Shown here: positions 27,785 to 38,814 of the stretch, piece by piece
Layout: each line of letters opens with the position of its first letter
Numbering within the stretch: position 1 is the first letter of the stretch
NCBI GenBank assembly: GCA_964537685.1
Contig: CAZICM010000015.1
Coordinates: 1 to 64,000 of the forward strand
Length of the DNA stretch: 64,000 bases
From: CAZICM01 sp964537685
GTDB lineage: Bacteria > Myxococcota_A > Polyangia > Polyangiales > Polyangiaceae
Reading direction: 5' to 3'
Program-made: the position numbers and the translations under genes
Notes under the pieces: generated by a model
The model's database searches: none
What the model saw: the letters and a program-made list of their open reading frames with translations, nothing else
Told to the model about the DNA's origin: nothing

Positions 27785-27801
27785 TAAACCCGTAAAACCC
27801 T

Positions 27802-30800
27802 TCAGTTCCAGCACTTTGAGTTGTGGCAAGTCCCTGTGCAGGTAATATTGTTCAGTCCGCAATTGCCATTCTTGGTCCATGTCATCGTATCGCCATTGTA
27901 GCTAAGCATGGGATTGAGCTGCACCGTCCCATTCAAATGCAGCGCTCCAGGCACAGCCGGGTGACAGGATGCGCAGGGAATATTCCCGTGCTTATTTGCG
28001 CCATTCCGGTGCTCGCCCGTGTTGGGACGGCCTGACGAATCACCCGCAACTCCATGGCAATTGCCACAGCCGGGCGTCCATGCGCCTCCCGCCCAATAGG
28101 GCGTTACAATCGGATTTCCTCCTTTGCCATTGGAGTGACAGCCTTGCACGCATGTCCCGCGCGCCGTTGCCGGGTTGCCCGTTGTCGCGTTTACATTCCA
28201 TACCGTTCCCGGTGCAGCGCCCGATGCCCCCGCAAAATTCACATCGCCGTGATGGCCCGCCGAAGCCAGCCCTGTGCTGGGGATATACCCAAGGATATGC
28301 GCGATATTGCCCGCGGTTGGTACGGTGTGGCATGTTTGACATACAAAGCCCTGGCCGGCCAGGTGGGCGACGTGATCGCCGACGGCCAATGTATTTGCGG
28401 CACTTTCACCCGCAACGCCCAGCGGCGGGTTGCTCTGATTGGGCAGCGAACCATGGCAGAAGGTGCAATCCCGCCAGTTGTTATGGCAAGTATTGCATGA
28501 GACGCCGACGGTTCCCGCGCCTCCGTCAAGATTGGCTCCATGACAATCGGTGCAGAGACGGTTGTGTTCGTCCTTCTGTTGGTTCTCGATAAAGAAATGA
28601 CTGCCATGATGATTCCCTCCTCCCTTGGGCGAGGTCCATCCGAGCAGATCATGGTACTTGTTGCTTTCCACAACGCCGTCAATATGGAGGGTGCGATCGC
28701 TCCAAATCGTAGCCATATTCACTGGGTTGTAGGTGCCCACCACTTGGCTATGGCACAGACCGCACTCCTGAAAGTCCACATGGGTATCGCCTGGAGGATT
28801 GGTGTGACATGTAGAACCACAGGCATCATAGGTGCCATTCACCATGGTCCAGATAGGCGAACGATTCACGCTACCACCGGCCTTTGGACCCATCAGCGTA
28901 TTGCCGTGGCAATAGACACCTGAACATGTCACCAAATTGAAGTCATAGTCCGGCATGGCACCATCGTTACTGGCAAGCTGGCCTGGGCCCCAATTGAGTT
29001 CGAGGAGCATGTTGGTGTGCGTCGGAGAGCTTGGAACATTGTGACAATCCGAGCATTGAGCATCGCGGTGCCATGTGGAATTCACCGTTAAATGCTCTTG
29101 ATGCGCGCCTACTGCGGGCATGGTGGTTTGCATTTCTCCCTGGGTGCCTTGGGGAGGCGCGGGTTTGTTGACGGGCCGGTTGGCATCACCATGACAGGAT
29201 GTGCAAGTGAGTCCGGCTACATTGACTTCGCCGTTGATATGCAGGTTTGCGTCGGCCCAAATAGCCGTTGGATTCGGTCCCGGGGTAAAGCTGGAAATGA
29301 CCATCCCATGGCAAAGCGAACAATCGGCCGAGCTGCTATGGGTTCCTCCAGGGGGCGTACCATGGCAGGATTGCCCACAAGCATCCTGGGAATTGTCCAC
29401 GATCGTCCAAACGGGCTCTTTGTTAATGGGTTGACCGATTGGATCGGGGAACTTTGACATGCCACCGTGGCAATATGTACTGGCACAGGCGTTTGTGCCT
29501 GGATCAAAGGTTCCTTGTTGGGCAATGGCGCCCCAGGCGATGTCATCGGTCCCGTTCATGTGGCTTGGAACCGCTGGATCGCCGATGGAGGCGGGTACAT
29601 CGTGACATTCGGTACAATCGACAGGCCCATGCCAATTGGATGCTGCAAGATGCGCCTGATGAGCGCCGACACCTGGGAAGGTGGTCAGCACATTCCCCTG
29701 TGTATCCTTTGGCGGAGCGGAGGGCACCGCATTGTTGGCGTCTCCATGGCATGAAATGCAGGACATCGATACGACCTCAACCTGTCCATTGACATGGAGG
29801 TTGGCATTGGTCCAGGTAGCCGTAGGATTTGGTCCGGGAAGGAAGCTGGAGATGACGTCTCCATGGCATTGAGGACAACCGGTCAGGGTTGTATGACCTC
29901 CGCCGGGTGGTGTTGTATGGCAAGATTTTCCGCATGCCGCCTGAGTTCCATCAACGGTTGTCCATGTGGGGCTGCGGTTCGCGGTGATTGCTCCGCCATC
30001 CGGGAATTTAGCCATTCCACCATGGCAATAGGTGCTGGAGCATGTGAAGGTGCCCAAATCAAAGGTGCCTTGCTTGGCCAGGGCGCCCCAGAAGATATCA
30101 TCCGTGCCATTTTGGTGGGTTGGAACCGATGGATCGCCAATGGAGGCAGGTACCTTGTGGCATTCGGCACATTCGATGGGGGCATGCCATGACGATATTT
30201 GGAGATGGGATTGGTGAGCGCCGACCCCCGGGAAGTTTGTCGAAATATGGCCCATGGTATCTTTGGGGGGCGCCGAGGGTGAGGGATTGTTGGCATCTCC
30301 ATGGCATGAAATGCAGGTTTGGGCGGTGACATCGATGACCCCATTGATATGGAGCTCGGGATTGTTCCACACGGCGCTCGGCGTGGGACCGGATGTGAAT
30401 GCAGCGATTACATTGCCGTGGCATTGCTCGCAATTGGTGGAAACCGTGTGACCAGCACCAGGAGGCGTTGTATGACACGATTTGCCACAGGCATCTTGTG
30501 TACCATCCACTTGGGTCCAGTTGGGTGTTCGGTTGGATGTGCTGCCCACAATATCGGGGAACTTGTTGAGTCCGCCATGGCAATAGGTGTTCGAGCAGGT
30601 GGTTGTACCCAAGTCGAAGCTGCCTTGCTGGGCAAGGGGGCCCCAAATCAAGTCTCGCATGCCATTCTGGTGGGTAGGCACCATGGGATCGCCCACCATT
30701 GCGGGAACTTCATGACACTCGGTGCATTGAATTGTCCCATGCCAATCCGATGTGGCCAAATGTTCTTGATGGGCCCCAACACCGGCGAATGTGGTCGCGA

Positions 30801-31770
30801 TATTGCCCAATGTATCTTTGGGAGGCGCGGGGGGCGCTTCGTTGTTGGAATCGCCATGGCACGATACGCAGGTAAAGGCAAGTTCTACATCCACGACGCC
30901 ATTGATATGGAGGCTTGGGTTTGTCCATGTAGCTTGGGGAGTGGGTCCGGGGGTAAAGGTCGCGATAGCCGCCCCGTGACACTGCGTGCAATTGGTGGAG
31001 GGCGGATGAGCGCCTCCAGGGGGTGTTGTGTGGCATGCATTTCCACAGGCCACTTGAGAGCCGTCAAGGGTTGTCCAATGAGGCACGCGGTTGGCGACTT
31101 TGCCAAGGAAATCAGGAAACTTAAGCATGCCGCCGTGGCAATAGGTGCCTGTGCAATTGAGAGAGGCGGCATCGTAGCTTCCCTGTTGAGCGAGCGGGCC
31201 CCAGATGATATCATCCACGTTGTTGGCATGTTCGGGAACGGCGGGATCGCCAAATGCCGACGGTACTTTGTGGCATTCGGTGCATTGTACATCAGCATGC
31301 CACTCGGATGTCTTGAGATGGGATTGATGCGCCCCTACGCCGGGGAACGATGGGTCGGTATGGCCGCCCAAGTCTTTGGGAGGCGCATGGGGAGCTATGT
31401 TCTGCGCATCCCCGTGGCACCATAAACAGACATCGGCTGGCAATCCACCGCCTTGACCCGAGCCGCCTTGTCCACCCGAGCCGCCAAAGCCACCCTGTCC
31501 ACCAAAGCCACCCTGTTGGGCCCCGCCTTGTCCGCCAAAGCCACCCTGTTGGGCCCCGCCTTGTCCGCCAAAGCCACCCTGTCCTATTCCCCCGCTGCCG
31601 GCTTCGCCGCCGGAGCCGGCCGTTCCGCTGGTAGCTCCCGCGGCTCCTGCTGTACCACCCGTGTGAGGTTTGGGTTTGTCATTGTCGTCCGCGTCACCGC
31701 AGCCGGCCAAAACGAAGCCCAATGCCGCAACAAGCCACCCAAAATAGACTTTTTTGTTCTGCGTCGTCAT
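27802..31770 (-). CDS. Multiheme c-type cytochrome lipoprotein with 33 candidate heme motifs
   Basis: About 1,322 residues from ATG 31770, which has GGAGG upstream. Lipobox VLAGC-GDA and a Gly/Gln-rich linker (GGFGGQGG units), then five repeats of about 165 residues, each carrying CXXCH, CXXCH, CX4CH, CX3CH and CXXCH. CX4CH...CXXCH is the pattern described for the Geobacter sulfurreducens repeat family. The C-terminal part adds eight motifs. By my count there are 21 CX2CH, 7 CX3CH and 5 CX4CH. A lipid-anchored outer-membrane or periplasmic electron conduit is likely. It converges with the NtrC-type gene (18 bp). Confidence 0.9.
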   Translation of the reverse strand: MTTQNKKVYFGWLVAALGFVLAGCGDADDNDKPKPHTGGTAGAAGATSGTAGSGGEAGSGGIGQGGFGGQGGAQQGGFGGQGGAQQGGFGGQGGFGGSGGQGGSGQGGGLPADVCLWCHGDAQNIAPHAPPKDLGGHTDPSFPGVGAHQSHLKTSEWHADVQCTECHKVPSAFGDPAVPEHANNVDDIIWGPLAQQGSYDAASLNCTGTYCHGGMLKFPDFLGKVANRVPHWTTLDGSQVACGNACHTTPPGGAHPPSTNCTQCHGAAIATFTPGPTPQATWTNPSLHINGVVDVELAFTCVSCHGDSNNEAPPAPPKDTLGNIATTFAGVGAHQEHLATSDWHGTIQCTECHEVPAMVGDPMVPTHQNGMRDLIWGPLAQQGSFDLGTTTCSNTYCHGGLNKFPDIVGSTSNRTPNWTQVDGTQDACGKSCHTTPPGAGHTVSTNCEQCHGNVIAAFTSGPTPSAVWNNPELHINGVIDVTAQTCISCHGDANNPSPSAPPKDTMGHISTNFPGVGAHQSHLQISSWHAPIECAECHKVPASIGDPSVPTHQNGTDDIFWGALAKQGTFDLGTFTCSSTYCHGGMAKFPDGGAITANRSPTWTTVDGTQAACGKSCHTTPPGGGHTTLTGCPQCHGDVISSFLPGPNPTATWTNANLHVNGQVEVVSMSCISCHGDANNAVPSAPPKDTQGNVLTTFPGVGAHQAHLAASNWHGPVDCTECHDVPASIGDPAVPSHMNGTDDIAWGAIAQQGTFDPGTNACASTYCHGGMSKFPDPIGQPINKEPVWTIVDNSQDACGQSCHGTPPGGTHSSSADCSLCHGMVISSFTPGPNPTAIWADANLHINGEVNVAGLTCTSCHGDANRPVNKPAPPQGTQGEMQTTMPAVGAHQEHLTVNSTWHRDAQCSDCHNVPSSPTHTNMLLELNWGPGQLASNDGAMPDYDFNLVTCSGVYCHGNTLMGPKAGGSVNRSPIWTMVNGTYDACGSTCHTNPPGDTHVDFQECGLCHSQVVGTYNPVNMATIWSDRTLHIDGVVESNKYHDLLGWTSPKGGGNHHGSHFFIENQQKDEHNRLCTDCHGANLDGGAGTVGVSCNTCHNNWRDCTFCHGSLPNQSNPPLGVAGESAANTLAVGDHVAHLAGQGFVCQTCHTVPTAGNIAHILGYIPSTGLASAGHHGDVNFAGASGAAPGTVWNVNATTGNPATARGTCVQGCHSNGKGGNPIVTPYWAGGAWTPGCGNCHGVAGDSSGRPNTGEHRNGANKHGNIPCASCHPAVPGALHLNGTVQLNPMLSYNGDTMTWTKNGNCGLNNITCTGTCHNSKCWN
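28930..31430 (-). repeat. Five tandem about 500-bp repeats in the multiheme cytochrome gene
   Basis: Blocks containing the conserved CATGGCA and GGCGGTGTATGGCA-type heme-coding sequence recur with a period of roughly 490-510 bp, each encoding five heme motifs in the same order. Protein identity between units is high. Confidence 0.8.
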
Positions 31771-32029
31771 ACCCACCTCCCGGATCCGTGGTCGTGGTTG
31801 CCGACAATAGACTAGATGATTTAGCTCGGTATAGACTGCGCGCGCGGACGTCAATAGATTTTAAAAAAAATTTAATAATTTTATTATGTTACGCAATGTA
31901 AGAGGGCTTGTGCATGTATGCACGCAAGATATGCGTTTCACCTGCAAACAAAACACAGGGCAGCGTGCCCATAAAGAGCACGCCGCCTGTATTCAATACG
32001 ACTGAAGGATGGTTATTGAAGGGGAGGGA
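31771..32029. other. A/T-rich intergenic interval
   Basis: 259 bp between the MYXO-CTERM protease end and the cytochrome start. It holds a long A/T-rich stretch (about 31857-31890) that could be the cytochrome promoter region. No gene or clear terminator seen. Confidence 0.4.
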
Positions 32030-35000
32030 TTAGGCCGCGCGGTTTCGGCGCCTGCGGATATACAAGGCAATCGCCGCAAAGAGCGAAGCCAGCGCCGTGC
32101 CCGTTTGGGTGCTCGGGTCGCCCGCGATTCCGCAACTGCAGCCACCCCCCGACGCTTCATAGCCGTCCGGTTCGCCGCCGCTGCCACCTGAGCCGCCCAT
32201 GCCAGCAGTTCCGCCACCCATGCCAGCAGTTCCGCCGCCCATGCCAGCAGTTCCGCCGCCCATGCCAGCAGNNNNNNNNNNNNNNNNNNNNNNNNNNNNN
32301 NNNNNNNNNNNNNNNNNNNNNNNNNNNNNNNNNNNNNNNNNNNNNNNNNNNNNNNNNNNNNNNNNNNNNNNCGCCGCCCATGCCAGCAGTTCCGCCGCCC
32401 ATGCCAGCAGTTCCGCCGCCCATGCCGCCCATGCCGCCCATACCACCCGTTCCGCCCTGCGTCGGATCGCGGTAGTCAGGCAGGCCGTCGCCGTCCGTGT
32501 CCACAGGGGGCGTGCTCAGATCGGTGTCACCCGCTTCCGCCTGGTCGCTCAAGCCATCCATATCGCTGTCGCTGTCCAGCGAATCGATGGTCCCGTCGCC
32601 GTCGGTATCGGCCGGTGTTGTGAAGGTGCATACGCCATTGGTGTTGCAGCTCCCATCGTTCTGATCGCATGCTTCCGTGCAGTCGTCGATGTTATCGCTG
32701 TCGCTGTCGGCGTTCATGGGATCGGTGCCGATATTGTTTTCTTCGGTGTTGGAGATTCCATCACCGTCGATATCGGGATCGCAGGCATCGCCGACCGCAT
32801 CGCCATCCATATCGCTTTGGCCGGGATTTGCCGCGTTGGCGCAGTTGTCGCACGCATCGCCGAGTCCGTCGGAATCGGTGTCCGTTTGGCTGGCATTTGC
32901 GGTCATCGGACAGTTATCGCAGGCATCGCCCGCGCCGTCCATATCGCCGTCCTGGCCAATCATCGGATAATTGCCGCAGGTTCCCGTCGCCGGATCGCAA
33001 ACGCCGTCGCCATGGCAGGCATCGGGCGCCGTGCAGACCACGGGAGCGCCGGCTCCACATGCTCCCGCCTGACAGGCATCGCCGGTTGTGCAGGCATTGC
33101 CGTCATCGCAAGGAGAGGTGTTGTTGGCGTGCACGCATCCGCCGTTCACATCGCAGGTGTCATCGGTGCAGGCGTTGTTATCGTTGCAGTCGATGGTTGC
33201 GCCTGGAACGCAGGCGCCCGCGGCGCACACTTCGCCGCTGGTGCAGGTGTTGGCGTCGTCGCATGCGGTGCCGTCCGGTTTGGCCGGGTTGGAGCAAGCG
33301 CCTGTTGCTGGATCGCAAGAGCCCGCATCATGGCATTGATCCATCGCCGAGCAGACCACGGGAGCGCCCGCCGTGCAGGTGCCGGCCTGGCAAGTGTCCG
33401 ATGTTGTGCAAGCGCNNNNNNNNNNNNNNNNNNNNNNNNNNNNNNNNNNNNNNNNNNNNNNNNNNNNNNNNNNNNNNNNNNNNNNNNNNNNNNNNNNNNN
33501 NNNNNNNNNNNNNNNTGCCATCGTTGCAAGCGCTGCCATCGGCCTTGGCCGGGTTGGAGCAAGCGCCTGTCGCCGGATCGCAGGTTCCTACATCGTGGCA
33601 TTGATCTGAAGCGGAGCATACCACCGGGCTTGCGCCTGTGCAGGTGCCGGCCTGGCAGGTGTCCGATTGGGTGCAAGCACTGCCATCGTTGCAAGCGCTG
33701 CCATCGGCCTTGGCCGGGTTGGAGCAAGCGCCTGTTGCCGGATCGCAGGTTCCCGCGTCATGGCATTGATCTGAAGCAGAACATACCACCGGGCTTGCGC
33801 CTGTGCAGGTGCCCGCTTGGCAGGTATCTGCTTGGGTACAAGCGCTGCCATCGTTGCAAGCCGAGCCATCGGCCTTGGCCGGGTTGGAGCAAGCGCCTGT
33901 CGCCGGATCGCAGGATCCCGCGTCATGGCATTGATCTGAAGCGGAGCATACCACCGGGCTTGCGCCTGTGCAGGTGCCCGCTTGGCAAGTATCCGATGTT
34001 GTGCAAGCGCTTCCATCGTTACAAGCCGAGCCATCGGCCTTGGCCGGATTGGAACACACGCCCGTTGCGGGGTTGCAAGAACCCGCATCATGACATTGAT
34101 CCATCGCCGAGCAGACCACGGGAGCGCCGGCATTGCAGGTACCATTGCTGCATACATCGCTGGTGGTGCAAGCATTGCCATCATCGCAGGCGACCGCGTT
34201 GTTGGAATGGATGCAACCGCCGCCTGCATCACATGAGTCGTCGGTGCAGGGATTGCTGTCGTCGCAGTTGATGGTTGTCGCGGCTACACAAGCCCCCGCC
34301 GTACACACTTCGCCGCTGGTGCAAGCGCTGCCATCGTTGCACACGGTGCCATCGGCCTTGGCGGGATTGGAACAAGCGCCCGTCGCTGGATCGCAGCTTC
34401 CAGCATCGTGACATTGATCCATGGCTGCGCATACAACCGGGTTTGAGCCCGTGCAAGCGCCGGCCTGACAGGTATCCGATAGGGTGCAAGCGCTGCCATC
34501 GTTGCAAGCCGAGCCATCGGCCTTGGCGGGATTGGAACAAGCGCCTGTTGCTGGATCGCAGCTTCCAGCATCGTGACATTGGTCCATGGCTGCGCATACA
34601 ACCGGATTTGAGCCCGTGCAAGCGCCAGCCTGACAGGTATCTGATTGGGTGCAAGCGCTGCCATCGTTGCAAGCCGAGCCATCGGCCTTCAGTGGATTCG
34701 AGCAAATTCCCGTCGCCGGATTGCATACACCCACATCGTGACATTGATCCATCGCCACGCAAGTCACCGTCGCACAGGGATTTACCGCGCATCCAGCCGG
34801 ATCGGGTACAACCGTCGGGAATGGCGTATTGGTAATGCCACCGACGGCAATATTATCAACGAACCAGCCCTGGTACGTGGGATAGCCTTCAAGCGCATCG
34901 CTGCCCAGCCGGAAGCGAAGCTTTACCGTTTGTCCCGCCAGGGCATTTCCCAAGTTTAGATTGACGGTGTTGGTATTGGGCCATGCGGCATTTCTGCGCA

Positions 35001-38000
35001 CATAGCCATTGCGTCCTCCGATGGGATTATCCGAGCCCGCGATGGCCGCGATCGTCCCATTGTAACCGGGATTTGCATAGACCGAAATATCCTGCCAGCT
35101 CGCCCCGCCATTGGTTGAAATCTCCACCACCCCGCCGTCCCAGTAGGTCCACTGGCCTTGAGCAAAGCTGGCTTCGAAGTCATACGCATGCTGGAAGCTA
35201 ATGGTAAAATTCTGCGCCGCACTTACCACCAAATTCGGCGATTCGATGGCTGTATCGGAATGGGCCGGGTAATCTTGCCCCCACCACCGATAATTCCCGG
35301 CGTTTAGATTGCGCGTCCAGATTTCATCGGCGAGCCCCGTATAACCCGGCGCGCTCCACTTCACCCACGGAGAATTCGGGCTTTCAACGGTTTCCGTCGT
35401 GGAGCTTTGGAGCGTCTCGTCGTAGTTGACGCGAACCGAAGCCGTGTTTTGGACCAAGGCCGTGCATGCCCCAGCGTTGTTCAGAGCGACCGTGAAATTA
35501 ACATCGGTGATAGCCACAAAGCTGTTGTTCAATGCGACATTCACCGTGGCCGTTCCATAGCTGAAAGGCGCGATGCTCGCGATATTCGCGGTGTTGCCAT
35601 TGGGGAAGCTCACACCCGCCTGCGCCGTCGTTACGGTAACGGTCGTATTGTTCAGCGCGCCCGCTCCGCCGTTAAAGACTTTCACGGTAAGCTTGCCCGT
35701 TTCCTCCGCATCCAAAACGCCGTCGTTATCGCAGGAAACAATGCTGTCATCGGCCGTCACCGAATCAAACTTCTGCACGCCCCGCAGCGAAAAGTCTTCG
35801 ACCACGCCCGAGCCATCCGCCGAATTCCGGGCCGGTGAAACAGCGCATGTGCCCGCCCCCCGATCGGCGAATCCCTGAGCGATCATAATCATATCGCTGC
35901 TGCTCGCCGCCTTTGCCGCCGCCAAAATACCATCCCGCTGCTCGGTAAAGGTCGGATCCGTCGGGGCCATAATCATGCCGGCCACAATATAATCCGCCAT
36001 CCGCCGCTTGGCCTCGGCGAAAGGATACCCACCATTCAATTGAAGCTGCGTATAGGCTTGGAAGAGCATCTGCGTCCACACTTCGCCGCAGGTATGCACC
36101 TCAAAATTATCGGGCGAGGTCAGCGTCGTCTGAATCGGTCCAGCGGGCAGGGCCTGGCCATTCGTTACATGCTTAAAGGTCAAGCCGTTCTTCGTCGTAT
36201 CGCGCGAATAGGGGAAGCGCCGAATACCAAAATACCCCGAATCCCCAAAGGCCGCCGTCGCATATACCGCCGCCGCGTAGGTGCCCGTGGCCATATTTTC
36301 GGCCGGATCGATGCCAAGCATCACCGCCATAAAATCGCCCCAGCCTTCGCTTTCACCGCCGCATTGCTGGGTACCACAAGCCACCAACCGGTGATGAATA
36401 TAGTGACCCCATTCATGCGCCACGATGCTATTATCGATGGTGCCATCGCGATTCACCGCCGTGGCCCGGGTCATCGTGACCGTCAGCGTTTGGCTTTGCA
36501 TCTGGGTAATCAGCGTATTTCCATCGGCCTGGCCAATGCCAAAAGAGCCGATGGTCACCGCGTTGGCGGGAATCGCCGGATCGTCGCCCATCGGAGGAAG
36601 GCCGGGGGTGACGTTATCCATAATCAGCACACCCGAGGCACCGGCCTGTTGGGCGCGCTGCACCTTGGACTCAAAGGTACAGTTCCCGCGCTTGAGCAGC
36701 ACAATCCTGTTATTGACATTGTTAATCAAATTCTGGCAGCCGTCGTTGATATCGGGATTGCCACCGTTGGGGGCATTGCCATCCTGACCCAAGATCAACT
36801 GCGCCGTCACATTGAACGCCGTGGGTCCAAACGCCGCAAACTGATGCGAGGGCGTCATATTGATGGGTTGAATAATGAGCGTGGTCGTCGGTACGCCATC
36901 CCACACATACATTTGCATACGGGGCGACTGGCCATCGGCCGGCGTACTCATATTGGCGTTGTTGGTACCGCTATTGTCCTGAGCCTCCGCCAAGAGCGGA
37001 TCGCCCTGAACACCTCCCCGTCCAAAATTATTGGTCTGGGCATTGCCCGCCGACTCATTAAAACCCGAATCGTAATAATAGTCGTGAAGCCAGTTGACAT
37101 CGTAAAACAATTGTGTGACAGCCGCGCGGATTTGATTGTTCGACACATTCGGCGCCTGCGCCGTGTTGTAGACGCGATCGAAGGTATTCGCCCCTGTCGT
37201 CGTCGCACGCAAATCCGCGCCGTTAAAGCCGTCGGGCGCATTGATATCGGCATAGGCATCGGTGTTGTTTCCCGTGGATTGCGTCGCTCCCGCGGCCAGC
37301 CAAGGGTCGGCCATCCCGCCTGGATTTGTGTTGAAACCTTCCATGCTGATCAGTGTTGGCGCGATAAAGAGCGGATCTGAACCGTCCGGCACGCCCGTGG
37401 GATGCGGCGTAAAATCCGATTGCGGACCATCGGTGGGCGCGTAAGGCGCGGTCGTATCGGCCCACACACGGTAGTTAAACGCGATATCGTGCGTTAGATT
37501 GCGGCGCATCAACAGCTCGCCCGTTTCGGCCGAAAACACATAGCCCATCATCTCGGAGCTCTTCGAATCCGCATGCCGGACATCGAGCTCCAAGTAGTAC
37601 GCGGGCACGATGCGATCGGGCATTGGATAGAAGACTTTTTTAGCGCGCGCCGCATTGTTGAATTCGAGCTGAGCCGCGATAGTTCCGGGCGTAGGCCGCA
37701 GATCGTAATAATGATAGCCATTTTGCTCGCGCTGCTGCTTATCGAGATCCGCTGCGGAAATAGGCATATCGGTGAGATCGGCAAACGCGAGCGCAATCGC
37801 CTCAACATCCGCGAGCAAAAACGCGCGCGACGGATCGTCCGGCTTCGCTATCGCATCCGCATGAAGATTGCCGCCGATCGCGACGAGATCGCCCGTGCGA
37901 TCCATCATCACCTTCATTTCATTTTCGAAGACGGGCACACCCTCCACAACCTGACCAAGAACGACGATCACGGCGCCGCGGCCTGTATCGTGCACATGGC

Positions 38001-38355
38001 GCACCACTGCAGAATCCAGAGCTGAGCGCGACAAGCCGTACAGTTTTGCGTGCTGAGCCGCATAAGCGCGCGCGAGGGCTTCGGGCCCCGCGCTCATTCC
38101 GCGGTTGGACAACAGCGGGTTTTGCGTAATCTGCGAAGGCGGTGCGGCCCAATAAAACGTGGGCACACCGCGGGCTTCATCGATCGAAGAAACAACGCCC
38201 GCGGCGCCGCCTCCTGTCTCCAGCGCCCCGCCTGCATTGGACAATGGCGGCGTGCTATCCAGATAAGCATTGTAGTTTTCGTGCTCTTTAGCGTGGGCGT
38301 AAGAGCCCAGTGCCAGCGCGAGCGCGAGGGGAAAAAACCTGACGGCCCGTCTCAT
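32030..38355 (-). CDS. M36 fungalysin-type metalloprotease with Cys-rich and thrombospondin-3 repeats and MYXO-CTERM (two assembly gaps)
   Basis: Start ATG 38355 (GGAG nine bases upstream) gives a signal peptide ending SYAHA-K. Then an FTP propeptide (GLSRSALDSAVVRHVHDT...), an M36 catalytic domain with HEWGHYIHHRL (H647, E648, H651) and downstream EGWGDFMAVML, and an inserted PA-type domain (VLLKRGNCTFESKVQRAQQA). Beta-sandwich domains follow. Next come about ten Cys-rich 55-residue repeats (DQCHDAGSCDPATGACSNPA), Ca-binding thrombospondin-3-type repeats (DTDSDGLGDACDNC), GGTAGMG repeats and a C-terminal anchor (GGCSCGIAG, helix, RRRRNRAA). Gaps at 33416-33515 and 32272-32371 shift the apparent frame; see findings. 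Predicted secreted protease held at the cell surface. Confidence 0.88.
32199..32440 (-). repeat. 21-bp repeats encoding GGTAGMG
   Basis: ATGCCAGCAGTTCCGCCGCC recurs every 21 bp on both sides of the N gap. The distance from ATG 32262 to ATG 32380 is 118 with 100 N; 126 (6 x 21) would fit, implying a gap of 108 bp or 108 plus a multiple of 21. Confidence 0.85.
32272..32371. other. Assembly gap (100 N) in the Gly/Met repeat
   Basis: Exactly 100 undetermined bases within the 21-bp repeat array of the M36 protease gene. Confidence 0.97.
33000..34790 (-). repeat. 165-bp Cys-rich repeats in the M36 protease gene
   Basis: TGCCATCGTTGCAAGCGCTG and its flanks recur with a 165-bp (55-codon) period, for example at 33516 and 33681, with diverged units toward 33000. 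About ten units carry conserved Cys spacing and highly similar DNA. Confidence 0.85.
33416..33515. other. Assembly gap (100 N) in the 165-bp repeats
   Basis: Exactly 100 undetermined bases. The aligned repeat positions 33251 and 33516 are 265 apart; 330 (2 x 165) requires a 165-bp gap. Confidence 0.97.
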
Positions 38356-38477
38356 GCGTTTCACTCCAAACCAATCATGTGGAAAGACAAGCCTACGCGA
38401 GAGTGGCCTGGCATTTCCAGAGAATTGCGCTTGAACGTCTGCCAGCCAATCCCATACCCAAAACCTGCTCCAAATGC

Positions 38478-38735
38478 TGCACCCCCACTGGGGATCAGGC
38501 CCCTCCGTCCGCAGGAATATCACAATCCCAATGGGCTTCAACGCTCCTGTTCGATCCCGTTCATCCGACCCCAATGGGCATGGCGCATTCCCGTCCGCGG
38601 GAACGTGGCATCCCTTGTGGGGTTCTCCAAGTTCTGCATTGCAGGAAAGCCACGCCCTCATTGGGCATGGCATGGACTTGCCTTCTGGAGCGCCCCAACC
38701 CCAATGGGCTCGGCCGATCCCTGCATGCAAGTCTG
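38478..38735 (-). repeat. Dispersed about 240-bp intergenic repeat, copy B (inverted relative to copy A)
   Basis: Its reverse complement is collinear with 7725-7985. It shares CCCATTGGGGTTGGGG, the AAGTCCATGCC segment, TGCAATGCAGAACTTGGAGA and the terminal GATCCCCAG. CCCAATGGG-type palindromes occur at several positions. It occupies most of the space between the ATPase gene end (38815) and the protease start (38355); the remainder of 38356-38477 holds no gene. Confidence 0.75.
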
Positions 38736-38814
38736 CGCCGCCGCGCGCGCCGGGTGACATTTCTGTCTTCAGGCGGCGTTTGGGCCGGGGATGTAGCTGT
38801 CTATCGAAGGATGT

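Noticed and set aside
30319..31425. 368-codon plus-strand ORF
   Set aside because: Antisense to the multiheme cytochrome repeats; Met/Gly/His-rich shadow.
36040..37380. 446-codon plus-strand ORF
   Set aside because: Antisense to the M36 catalytic domain; protein is Arg/His-rich with no fold, a GC-driven shadow.
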